Shown: positions 7,207-13,344, counted from the first letter of the stretch. The stretch: DNA of 13,476 nucleotides from JAHFLF01 sp964560145 (GCA_964560145.1 CAZLKS010000019.1:1-13476); one strand, 5' to 3'. Numbers and translations: made by a program. Notes: generated by a model from the sequence alone, not told the origin.

Positions 7207-8484
7207 ATGAAAAGCCGACTCTCTACTCTTGCCGTCACCCTTCCTCTTTCAGCGGCAATTCTCATTCTTCCTTATGCAACGAGAGCGGCATTGCCAGTAC
7301 CTGCAACTTGTCCAGCTGCCGACAGCTCGCAAACAACAGAATACCAAGAAGGATTTACGCTCGGTTGCGATAAAGGGCTTAACCTCGAAGAACACTTCGA
7401 CGATGCAGGCACCGATATGATAAAGACAGACACCGATTACTGTAAATCAACGTACACCCAGATTTCGAAAAAAAATGCCTGGGAGAAGGGCTGCTTTGAT
7501 GGCTACGCGGCTGGTCAGTCCGCCTATACAGAAAACATAAATGCCTGGCCCGCCTCTCCAAAACCAGATCCCTACAAAAAGTGTAAAGCCCTGCAAGGCT
7601 ACACCGAACTCACCAAGGCTCAGTGGCGTGCCGACTTTCTCTATACCTGCATCATCAGCTACCAAAAGGCCATCAACAATCCTCGACTGGCAGATCCAGC
7701 CGTTTTCGAAACCTTTATAGACTTTGACGACGTAGCACACGAAGCCACTTGCAATAGCACTCATGCTGGAGCCCCCAATTATCTGAATGGTTGCCGTGCT
7801 GGCTATTCCCGCGCACACGAAGATTACGAGGATGCTTTTCCGGCTCCAGCGACTCCAACGGCTGACATTATCGAACAATCAAAAAAGCTAAATCACTGCG
7901 GACTAAGCATACTCGGCAGTACCCATAGCGCCAAAGGAATTCAAGCTGGCTGCGTCGATGGTCACGCCGACGGCTTTAACGGTGCGGAAAACAATGGGGG
8001 CTCTCAAGCAGTCGCAGACAATCGCAGTGTAAAACAGCGCGACTACAAAACCGGATTTATCAGCGGCTACAAAGCGGGTTACAAACTTGGCTCAAAAGCG
8101 CGCGAGAATTGCACGACCAAAGGCTCAAGCGGTGTCCCCGGAGTTCCCTGCACCGCTGAATCAGGTGGTGGTATCGTGCCCCGTTGTAATCCGGGCCTCG
8201 CTCCAGGTGAACCAGGCGCCTGTGGTCTTCCAAAATTCATCGAGCTCATCAAAAACATCATCGCTTATCTTTTCTACGTAATGATACCGATTGGTGTTCT
8301 AGGAATCGGTTACGGTGGATTCAAGATAATGACTGCAGCGGGTAATCCCGGCAAAGTAGAAGAGGGCTCCAATGCTATCAAGGTGGTTATTATCGGCATT
8401 ATCATTGCATTAACCGCCTATCTCGTCGTTCGCTTGATTTTCACCGCACTGGGCGTCAGTTCATCCGTTGGCAGCATATTCTAA
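7207..8484 (+). CDS. Cys-repeat ectodomain fused to a T4SS-pilin-like two-helix domain
   Basis: This 425-residue protein has a Sec signal (cleavage likely after ATRA, residue 27), an ectodomain of about 310 residues and a C-terminal pilin-like region (about 342-417). The pilin region has helices around 348-370 and 391-416 joined by a TAAGNPGKVEEG loop, like the neighbouring pilins. The ectodomain has ten Cys in five pairs: 35/54, 79/96, 126/148, 182/196 and 231/249. The second Cys is usually in a G-C-x-x-G/A context followed by aromatic/Gly repeats such as EKGCFDGYAAG and LNGCRAGYSRA, and a Cys-free version FISGYKAGYKLG follows at 284-295. Four more Cys (302, 315, 327, 339) lie in a Gly/Pro linker. 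Disulfide-bonded tandem repeats exposed on the surface are inferred. It lies 9 bp after the binding-protein gene, with no SD. The ectodomain family is unknown to me. Confidence 0.82.
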   Translation: MKSRLSTLAVTLPLSAAILILPYATRAALPVPATCPAADSSQTTEYQEGFTLGCDKGLNLEEHFDDAGTDMIKTDTDYCKSTYTQISKKNAWEKGCFDGYAAGQSAYTENINAWPASPKPDPYKKCKALQGYTELTKAQWRADFLYTCIISYQKAINNPRLADPAVFETFIDFDDVAHEATCNSTHAGAPNYLNGCRAGYSRAHEDYEDAFPAPATPTADIIEQSKKLNHCGLSILGSTHSAKGIQAGCVDGHADGFNGAENNGGSQAVADNRSVKQRDYKTGFISGYKAGYKLGSKARENCTTKGSSGVPGVPCTAESGGGIVPRCNPGLAPGEPGACGLPKFIELIKNIIAYLFYVMIPIGVLGIGYGGFKIMTAAGNPGKVEEGSNAIKVVIIGIIIALTAYLVVRLIFTALGVSSSVGSIF

Positions 8485-8497
8485 ATCAAAGTATACT
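8468..8497 (+). promoter_or_regulatory. Internal promoter for the pilin genes
   Basis: TTGGCA (8468-8473, 5/6) and TATACT (8492-8497, 5/6) are 18 bases apart. The -35 lies inside the last codons of the preceding gene. The predicted start at about 8504 leaves only about 6 nt before the ATG at 8510, again a near-leaderless transcript. Confidence 0.55.
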
Positions 8498-8509
8498 TAT
8501 CATTAATAT

Positions 8510-8896
8510 ATGACATCAAAACTTGCTCTCTATGCAATCGCAGTCGGTATGTTTGCGGTACTACTCTTCTCGGTCATGCCCGCAACAAGTCTTGCCGCAG
8601 ATGACCCCGACGCAACCAAACCAACAACGAGTCAAATCAAGCTCGAAAACCCGCTCGGAGCCAACGCGACAATTCCAGGCGTCCTCAAGCGAATTTTCAA
8701 CCAGCTAGCCTGGCTGCTCACTTTTTGTATCCCTATTATCATCATTGTCGGCGCCTTCCAGATGATGTTTTCTGCTGGTAATCCAGAGAAATTCGCTGAA
8801 GGCCAAAAGACAATCACCTATGCTATTATTGGATACGTCATCATCTTGATGGCAAACGGCCTCATATCAATCGTCACCAAAATATTAACCCCATAA
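8510..8896 (+). CDS. T4SS pilin-like protein (Mbov_0395/TrbC-VirB2 type), paralogue 2
   Basis: This 128-residue protein has a Sec signal (1-30, ending SLAA before DDPD), a short linker, then two membrane helices (about 64-87 and 100-122) joined by a polar SAGNPEKFAEGQK loop. This is the architecture of VirB2/TrbC pilins and of the pilin-like family common in Patescibacteria. The AGNPxK loop and the absence of the NWMF motif group it with the C-terminal domain of the 7207-8484 protein rather than with the next four pilins. It has an internal promoter and no SD. It may be a minor or core-complex subunit rather than the main pilin. The family assignment is from pattern recognition only. Confidence 0.82.
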   Translation: MTSKLALYAIAVGMFAVLLFSVMPATSLAADDPDATKPTTSQIKLENPLGANATIPGVLKRIFNQLAWLLTFCIPIIIIVGAFQMMFSAGNPEKFAEGQKTITYAIIGYVIILMANGLISIVTKILTP

Positions 8897-8910
8897 TTAT
8901 TAAGCCCACT

Positions 8911-9309
8911 ATGGTACATCATCTCTCACGTATTTTTGTTGGAGTTGCACTTTCCGCTATGCTCGCCGGCGTACTCATGGCACCGATAGCTGCCTACGCC
9001 GCCTCCGAAACAGACGCTACGACCGCTGCCGCTGACCCCTCCGTAGCTCCTCCAGCCGCAGCCATCGATAGCCCGCAAAAGATTCTATCGGTACTTCAGC
9101 GAATCACCAACTGGATGTTCACCATCTTCATCGCCGTTGCCGCTATGATGATTATCTTCGCTGCGTTTACCTACCTCACCTCTGAGGGTGGTGAAGGTGT
9201 TGAGAAAGCCCATAAAATGATTCTCTACTCCGCAATCGCAATCGTGGTGGCAACCGCTTCACGCGGACTCGTCACCTTGGTTAGGAACTTCATAACGGAA
9301 ACTCAATAA
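8911..9309 (+). CDS. T4SS pilin-like protein, paralogue 3
   Basis: This 132-residue protein has a signal peptide (1-30, AAYA before ASE), an Ala/Pro-rich linker (31-55) and two helices (about 66-88 and 101-122). The NWMF motif begins helix 1 and YLTSEGGEGVEKAHK links the helices, closely matching the two following paralogues. The ending is short and charged (RNFITETQ). It follows the previous gene by 14 bp and precedes the next by 5 bp, with no SD, so the three are probably co-transcribed. It is expected to sit in the membrane as a pilin precursor and could assemble into a filament. Confidence 0.84.
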   Translation: MVHHLSRIFVGVALSAMLAGVLMAPIAAYAASETDATTAAADPSVAPPAAAIDSPQKILSVLQRITNWMFTIFIAVAAMMIIFAAFTYLTSEGGEGVEKAHKMILYSAIAIVVATASRGLVTLVRNFITETQ

Positions 9310-9314
9310 AAGCC

Positions 9315-10181
9315 ATGAAAACCAAAATTCTTTTTGCATCTGGGTTAGCAGCGCTGCAAATACTCACCTTCTCGTCAGCAACTCTCATTGCTCAGGCGGC
9401 TGGCCCATGCATAGCCGAAAATGGTGTTGAATGCCCGAAGGACTTCGGCTCAGACGCCAGCCCGACTATCATCGTTGACCTAGTCAACAAAGTCGCAAAC
9501 TGGATGTTCACCCTCCTGCTCATTATCGCCGTTGTTTACATAATTCTTGCCGCCTTTAACTACCTCACCAGTGAAGGTAATGAGGAGAAAGTCACTGCAG
9601 CCCACAAAGCTCTCGTCTATGCCGCCGTCGCCATCGCCGTCGCCGTCCTCTCTCGTGGCTTCGTTTACGTCATCCGCAACATCGTAGAAGGAAAGAATGT
9701 CTCAACGCAAAGTTCACAGCAAGCCCAAACGGGCGGTTCGGGTGACACCACAACAGGAACCGATGCCACCAGCCAAAAGCCAATCCCCCCTACCTTTTCG
9801 ATTATTGCTAAATTCACTGAATTTCCAATTAAAGTGCAGCTTTGCGTAGACGCTGAAGCAGGAAAGACTCTTGGCTCAAATATCCCCGCAGCCTTCGTTT
9901 ACAACGAGGATAAGACGACATTTTGGAGCGACATCCCTCCCAAAAACGGCACCGTCGACCCCGAAGGTAATCCTAAGATTGGCCCGGGTCTCACCCTCTC
10001 CCCAACTCTCACCTCACAGCCAAATGCCGGACAAATAGAATCAGCCGGATCCATCCTTACCGGAATTTGGCCATTCAGAAAAGAATACAAAGTTGAAGTG
10101 GAAGTCTGCAACGACGGCAAAACCCCAACGGTCATATACAGCACCGAAGGTGGTGCGACGGGCACTTGGAAGCAGTTATAA
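9315..10181 (+). CDS. T4SS pilin-like protein with C-terminal beta-rich domain, paralogue 4
   Basis: This 288-residue protein has a signal peptide (1-29), a short Cys pair (C32, C40) and the pilin core: VANWMF, helix about 61-84, loop YLTSEGNEEKVTAAHK, helix about 98-122. Unlike the simple pilins it continues with a Ser/Thr/Gly/Gln linker (129-156) and a domain of about 130 residues rich in beta-type and Pro/Gly/Thr residues. That domain contains two Cys (C177, C265) that could form a disulfide. It ends GGATGTWKQL. VirB2-type pilins are normally near 100-120 residues, so this is a decorated pilin. It may be a tip or adhesive subunit, which is inference. It follows the previous gene by 5 bp. 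Confidence 0.83.
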   Translation: MKTKILFASGLAALQILTFSSATLIAQAAGPCIAENGVECPKDFGSDASPTIIVDLVNKVANWMFTLLLIIAVVYIILAAFNYLTSEGNEEKVTAAHKALVYAAVAIAVAVLSRGFVYVIRNIVEGKNVSTQSSQQAQTGGSGDTTTGTDATSQKPIPPTFSIIAKFTEFPIKVQLCVDAEAGKTLGSNIPAAFVYNEDKTTFWSDIPPKNGTVDPEGNPKIGPGLTLSPTLTSQPNAGQIESAGSILTGIWPFRKEYKVEVEVCNDGKTPTVIYSTEGGATGTWKQL

Positions 10182-10198
10182 ATAATACAATTAAAAAT

Positions 10199-10696
10199 AT
10201 GAAGAAAATTATTAGCCTCCTGACTGCGTTCGCCATCCTAGCCGTGGTTGGTGCCTCTCCACTCGTAGCCGCTGCTCAGACCTGCGTTCCCACCGCTGGC
10301 GGCATCCCCTGCCCAGGACAAACGATTCTAAAAGGCGGGGTTCGTGGCGTCTACAACCTGATTGATGTTATCGCCAACTGGATGTTCGTCTTCCTGCTCA
10401 TCATCGCCGTACTCTATATCATCCTTGCCGCTTACAAGTATCTCTTTAGCGGTGGTAGCGAAGAAGACGTTAGCTCTGCCCACAAGATGCTTCTCTACGC
10501 AGTGGTAGCAATTGCCGTCGCCTTCCTCGCTAAAGGCATTGTCTTCGTTGTGCAGCAGCTTGTTGGTGGTGGTTCTGCTGGCGGTTACGGCGCACAGTAT
10601 AATGGCGGCGATGGTTCTGGTGGCGTACAAGTTGGCGGCTACTACGATTCGAATGGCAATTGGCACGTAAACGTCGGCGTTGGCGGTGGAAACTAA
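10199..10696 (+). CDS. T4SS pilin-like protein with Gly-rich C-terminal tail, paralogue 5
   Basis: The start is taken as the ATG at 10199 because it gives a proper signal peptide (MKKIISLLTAFAILAVV..., cleavage near VAAAQ). An in-frame ATG at 10166 would overlap the previous gene and add 11 polar residues before the signal. The 165-residue protein has a Cys pair (C29, C38) like the preceding paralogue. The pilin core follows: IANWMF, helix about 58-80, loop FSGGSEEDVSSAHK, helix about 95-118. From residue 123 there is a Gly/Tyr/Asn/Val-rich tail with GGY and NVGVGGGN, probably flexible or beta-forming and exposed. It lies 17 bp after the previous stop, without SD. No terminator is seen before the next gene's promoter. 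Confidence 0.85.
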   Translation: MKKIISLLTAFAILAVVGASPLVAAAQTCVPTAGGIPCPGQTILKGGVRGVYNLIDVIANWMFVFLLIIAVLYIILAAYKYLFSGGSEEDVSSAHKMLLYAVVAIAVAFLAKGIVFVVQQLVGGGSAGGYGAQYNGGDGSGGVQVGGYYDSNGNWHVNVGVGGGN

Positions 10697-10726
10697 AACA
10701 ATCCACAATCAAGTCACCTCGGCTCA

Positions 10727-10735
10727 TGGTATACT
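10727..10735 (+). promoter_or_regulatory. Extended -10 promoter of the last pilin gene
   Basis: TGG directly precedes TATACT (10730-10735), an extended -10. No good -35 is visible. The transcript would start near 10742, giving an A-rich leader of about 55 nt without SD, longer than for the other pilin genes. Confidence 0.55.
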
Positions 10736-10797
10736 TGTTCTAAGAAGTAATAAAAAAATAACTTTGAAAAGTCGAAAGTAATTAACAGATAAGTACT

Positions 10798-11160
10798 ATG
10801 TCAATTCAATCAATCAAAAAGTTCGGTCTCTACCTCGGTGCCTCGCTCGCGGTACCAGCTCTCACGTTTGCAGCAGAATTTGACGTTCCTGCAACCCAGA
10901 CGACTGGTGGTATCCGCCGTTTTGAGGACATCGTGGCCGTTATCGAGCGTTTGACGAACTGGGTATTCATCATCCTCTTGGTTCTTGCAGTGCTTTTCAT
11001 CATCATGGCTGCTTTCAGCTACCTGACTGCTGGCGGTGACGAAGAAAAGGTTGCCAAGGCTCACCAAAAGATTATCTACTCCGTTGTCGCACTCGCCGTT
11101 GCCTTCTTGGCAAAAGGTGTTTCGTTCATCGTCGCACAGCTTCTCGGACAAAGCGGTTAA
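10798..11160 (+). CDS. T4SS pilin-like protein, probable major pilin (paralogue 6)
   Basis: This 120-residue protein is the most compact of the array. It has a signal peptide (1-26, TFAA before EFDV), a mature N-terminus of about 27 residues and two helices (about 54-75 and 90-112). The LTNWVF motif and YLTAGGDEEKVAKAHQK loop are characteristic. It has no Cys and no extra domain. The mature length of about 94 residues is close to VirB2-type major pilins. It is separated from the other paralogues by 101 bp, has its own extended -10 promoter and is followed by a strong terminator. This suggests independent, probably higher expression and the role of main filament subunit, which is inference. 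No secretion ATPase (VirB4, VirB11) or VirD4 gene is in the window. Confidence 0.87.
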   Translation: MSIQSIKKFGLYLGASLAVPALTFAAEFDVPATQTTGGIRRFEDIVAVIERLTNWVFIILLVLAVLFIIMAAFSYLTAGGDEEKVAKAHQKIIYSVVALAVAFLAKGVSFIVAQLLGQSG

Positions 11161-11182
11161 ATCTCGTTCTCAAATCTTTCAG

Positions 11183-11209
11183 AAACACCCGCAAGGGTGT
11201 TTTTGTTTT
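11183..11209 (+). terminator. Rho-independent terminator of the pilin block
   Basis: AAACACCC (11183-11190) and GGGTGTTT (11195-11202) form an 8-bp stem with a GCAA tetraloop, followed by a T-rich run (TTTTGTTTT to 11209). It lies 22 bp after the last pilin stop. Confidence 0.9.
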
Positions 11210-11216
11210 CCCTCGC

Positions 11217-11263
11217 AAAAGCAAAGGGACCGGACGCGTAACAGTTAAGTTACGGCCGGTCCC
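11217..11263 (-). terminator. Rho-independent terminator of the SPFH operon
   Basis: GGGACCGG (11226-11233) and CCGGTCCC (11256-11263) pair perfectly. An inner CGTAAC/GTTACG stem (6 bp) is separated from it by a small asymmetric loop. On the minus strand the hairpin is followed by TTTGCTTTTG (11225 to 11216), so it ends minus-strand transcription and faces the pilin terminator. Confidence 0.8.
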
Positions 11264-11268
11264 CTGCG

Positions 11269-11308
11269 CGCGGGCCCGCGTCTTAGTTCGAGGTGTCGAT
11301 TACACCTC
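11269..11308 (-). other. Two extra hairpins in the 3' untranslated region of the SPFH operon
   Basis: CGCGGGCCCGCG (11269-11280) is a perfect 12-bp palindrome. GAGGTGT (11290-11296) with ACACCTC (11302-11308) makes a 7-bp stem with a 5-base loop. With the terminator they place three hairpins in a row between the last stop (11356) and the transcript end. Neither has a T run, so mRNA protection is one possible role. Confidence 0.55.
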
Positions 11309-11355
11309 TTGTAAGTCCTGCGAGTGCCCTCCTTTCTGCTATGGGGAATTGAATC

Positions 11356-11901
11356 CTACTTTGCGCTGGTCCCCACCAGCCGCAGAGTGAGCTTGACGCT
11401 CGTAAAATGGGTGGTGCCTTCCACCTGCCCATACCGCAGCCACGTGTAACCGTGGCTATCCTCAGGGCGAAGGTCTTTCGACCACTCCGCCGAGAGCGGC
11501 ACGGATTCGGTCGCAAGCCGATATCCGTTCCGTGTGTCGACGCGAATCCAGGGCGTGAGGCCATTCGAATCCACGCCGACGTACCGGGGCCGGCCGCAGT
11601 CCTCGGGCACCATCGTCAGGACGGCCGCTTCGGCCGTACCGACGACGTTCGCCTGCTCCGGCGTACTGAACTTCCACGCCGCCGGGGCCGGACTCGGGCA
11701 CGGCACCGCCACCGGCTCGAACCCCTTGGCGGGGTCCGTTGCCGCGAACGACGGCACCGTCTCGGCAGTGGTGAACATGATCACCCCTGCGATCACGAGA
11801 GCCACGACGACCAGGCCGAGTCCGATTCCCACGACCCACTTGATCGCCGAATTCGTCTCGTGCCCATGACCGTGCGCATCTCCTGCATTTGGAGGAGTCA
11901 T
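11356..11901 (-). CDS. Membrane protein with His-rich N-terminus and extracytoplasmic domain, function unknown
   Basis: This 181-residue protein starts with a short Pro/Gly/His segment (DAHGHGHE, 8-15) that could bind metal. One membrane helix follows (about 20-43, from IKWVVGIGLGLVVVALVIAG). An outer domain of about 135 residues contains two Cys (C68, C102) and several Trp/Tyr and beta-type segments such as YTWLRYGQVEG and SVKLTLRLVG near the end. Its ATG overlaps the stop of the SPFH-like gene (ATGA, 11898-11901), so the two are translationally coupled and probably form a complex. G+C is very high (73% in a sampled line). The family is not recognised. In operons with SPFH proteins a partner membrane protein is common, which is the only functional hint. 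Confidence 0.75.
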   Translation of the reverse strand: MTPPNAGDAHGHGHETNSAIKWVVGIGLGLVVVALVIAGVIMFTTAETVPSFAATDPAKGFEPVAVPCPSPAPAAWKFSTPEQANVVGTAEAAVLTMVPEDCGRPRYVGVDSNGLTPWIRVDTRNGYRLATESVPLSAEWSKDLRPEDSHGYTWLRYGQVEGTTHFTSVKLTLRLVGTSAK

Positions 11902-12995
11902 GACTTCTTACCGCCCTTCTTGCCACCATCGTGGCCTTTGACTTCCTTGAGCGCCCAGACCTTTTCGACCGGGGAACTCGTGTCTCCATCGCGTCCACCG
12001 GTCTCATGAACAACGAAGGCCTCGGCCTCTCCCATGATGACATGGGCATCCGCCACCTTGTTCTTCGAGCCGGCATTTTTCACCATCTTGATCACATCTT
12101 CGTACGCAGCAATACGCGATTCGATCGCGGCCTTCTCTTCTTGGGCAGCGACCCAGGTTTTGGAGATAACTCGGTCCTTGAAGGCGCATCCTTCGCCGAA
12201 CTCCTCGCCGCATTCATATTCAGCGTCCGAGAAGTTGCGACTACGACGTTCGGTCCGTAGAAGCTTGCGAACCTCCTTGCGGTTCTGCTCATTACGGAAC
12301 CAGCCTCTGACCTTCACGGGATCATCGGGGTCGCCACAGCTATGCACCAACTCCTTGAAGTTATGCAGCCGCAGACGCGCTTCGAGCATGAGGTCTTGCT
12401 CCTCAAAGGTGCCCTTGATCTCCTTGACCACAAAGCCGGACAGCACCCACTCGGCCGCCTTCTCGATTGCCATCTTCCGCTTATCATCTCCGTTGAGGAT
12501 GTGGAAGACGCGAGCTGTTCCCTTCCCAGGATCACTCCTCTGGGCCATGTACATACTCACCTTTGAGGCTGCAACAGCCGAACCGGTGATGGGAACGTTG
12601 TCTGCGGTCATCGTGACAAAGGCGACCGGCGTGTAGGAGTCCTTCGCGACGAATTTCTTCGTATCGCGAAAGACCCAGAAAAGCCATCCCCATCCGTGAG
12701 TGAACACGCGGGGCGTTGGATTTCCCTGCTCGAGTTCCACCGCGAACTCGTCGCCGTGCAGCTCGAATCGGCCCCGCCGGTAGATCCAGCAAATGAGCCC
12801 GACCAGGGCAGCGGCCACCGTACCCGCAGCGATCCCGCCCCACGAGTGCCTGAGGGCGGCGAACAAGATGAACCCGGCACAGATGAGCCAGGCGGCAATG
12901 AATTCCGCCCAGATTTCGATTTCCGCCCCAACATCGTTGAGGTGCACAACATGCGTGTGCATCCCTTCGATCTTCTCTTCGTTTGTCTTCGTCAC
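11898..12995 (-). CDS. SPFH/Band-7-like membrane protein
   Basis: This 365-residue protein has a hydrophilic start, two membrane helices close together (about 29-48 and 52-72), then a large soluble part. The soluble part follows the SPFH (stomatin/prohibitin/flotillin) pattern. PRVFTHGWGWLFWVFRDTKKF resembles the lead-in strand; AFVTMTADNVPITGS (125-139) matches the T-x-DNV signature strand. A helix follows with AIEKAAEWVLSGFVVKEI. The A-Q-E-E-K-A-A-I-E-S-R-I-A-A-Y helix (about 274-288) matches the Ala/Glu-rich helical stretch. The tail is Gly/Lys-rich (GHDGGKKGGKKS). Such proteins scaffold membrane microdomains. The GTG start at 12995 is set by GGAGG 6 bases upstream. G+C is about 62-68% in sampled lines, unlike the pilin genes, so recent transfer is possible. 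Family assignment is by pattern, not search. Confidence 0.72.
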   Translation of the reverse strand: MTKTNEEKIEGMHTHVVHLNDVGAEIEIWAEFIAAWLICAGFILFAALRHSWGGIAAGTVAAALVGLICWIYRRGRFELHGDEFAVELEQGNPTPRVFTHGWGWLFWVFRDTKKFVAKDSYTPVAFVTMTADNVPITGSAVAASKVSMYMAQRSDPGKGTARVFHILNGDDKRKMAIEKAAEWVLSGFVVKEIKGTFEEQDLMLEARLRLHNFKELVHSCGDPDDPVKVRGWFRNEQNRKEVRKLLRTERRSRNFSDAEYECGEEFGEGCAFKDRVISKTWVAAQEEKAAIESRIAAYEDVIKMVKNAGSKNKVADAHVIMGEAEAFVVHETGGRDGDTSSPVEKVWALKEVKGHDGGKKGGKKS

Positions 12996-13010
12996 AAGTC
13001 ACCTCCGAAA

Positions 13011-13049
13011 GGCCCAACTGGGCCGTCAAACTGCACGGCCCGAGGGGCC
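13011..13049 (-). promoter_or_regulatory. Mutually exclusive GGGCC/GGCCC stems next to the SD
   Basis: GGCCC 13011-13015 can pair with GGGCC 13020-13024 (4-base loop). GGGCCGT 13020-13026 can instead pair with ACGGCCC 13035-13041 (7 bp, 8-base loop). GGCCC 13037-13041 can also pair with GGGCC 13045-13049. These pairings share strands and exclude each other. In the RNA, the stem at 13024-13011 is followed by TTTC and then the SD. Confidence 0.5.
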
Positions 13050-13103
13050 TCCCGCTTTATAGGGCGGGCCCCTTTCCTAATCCCCCAACGCAACATGCGT
13101 CGG

Positions 13104-13161
13104 ACGAGACAGGGATTCTGTAACCAACTATCGATTTTTGGCTACAGAATGCCTGCCTCGT
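13104..13161 (-). ncRNA. 24-bp imperfect hairpin, probably a minus-strand RNA structure
   Basis: Arms 13104-13127 and 13138-13161 are inverted copies matching at 21 of 24 positions around a 10-base loop. Two of the three mismatches become G-U pairs when the minus strand is transcribed (A-C on the plus strand), leaving one C-C mismatch. This supports a structured minus-strand RNA, either part of the SPFH leader or a processed small RNA. Confidence 0.55.
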
Positions 13162-13251
13162 TTAGAGAGACTAGAACTGCCTAAAACCTTGTTTTTGTGA
13201 GATTTTAAGGCTATTTACCGCTGTCAAAGAGCTCTCAATATCGGCCCTAAT

Positions 13252-13280
13252 AGTATATCATAAAACAACCAGTTTGTCAA
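13252..13280 (-). promoter_or_regulatory. Near-consensus sigma70 promoter of the SPFH operon
   Basis: On the minus strand TTGACA (13280-13275) is followed after exactly 17 bases by TATACT (13257-13252), with TGA directly upstream of the -10. This is the best promoter in the window. The transcript start is expected near 13245. Confidence 0.8.
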
Positions 13281-13344
13281 TAATTCGCAAATCAAACCCA
13301 TTAATCAAGCCAAAATCCCCCGCCTCTCTCCCATCTCCCCCTCC

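Larger units (their letters stand above)
12996..13245 (-). promoter_or_regulatory. Long structured 5' leader (about 250 nt) of the SPFH operon
   Basis: The predicted transcript start (about 13245) lies about 250 nt before the GTG. Read in minus-strand order, the leader contains a 24-bp hairpin (13161-13104), a small ACGCA/TGCGT stem (13100-13088), a GC-rich bulged stem (AGGGG and CCCGC at 13043-13055 with GCGGG and CCCCT at 13064-13073) and alternating GGGCC/GGCCC segments (13049-13011) just before the SD (GGAGG, 13006-13002). No known riboswitch signature (T-box, TPP, cobalamin) was recognised. Confidence 0.5.

Noticed and set aside
10166..10198. Upstream ATG for the fifth pilin
   Set aside because: It overlaps the previous gene and puts 11 polar residues before a good signal peptide; the ATG at 10199 is preferred.
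11310..11355. Minus-strand SD-like AGGAGG after the His-rich protein gene
   Set aside because: No ATG, GTG or TTG with a usable frame follows at the right distance, so no third gene is called.
11407..12260. Long plus-strand open frames across the G+C-rich region
   Set aside because: They lie opposite the two minus-strand genes, which have SD, coupling, membrane helices and SPFH-like motifs; the plus frames are Arg/Pro/His-rich shadows.
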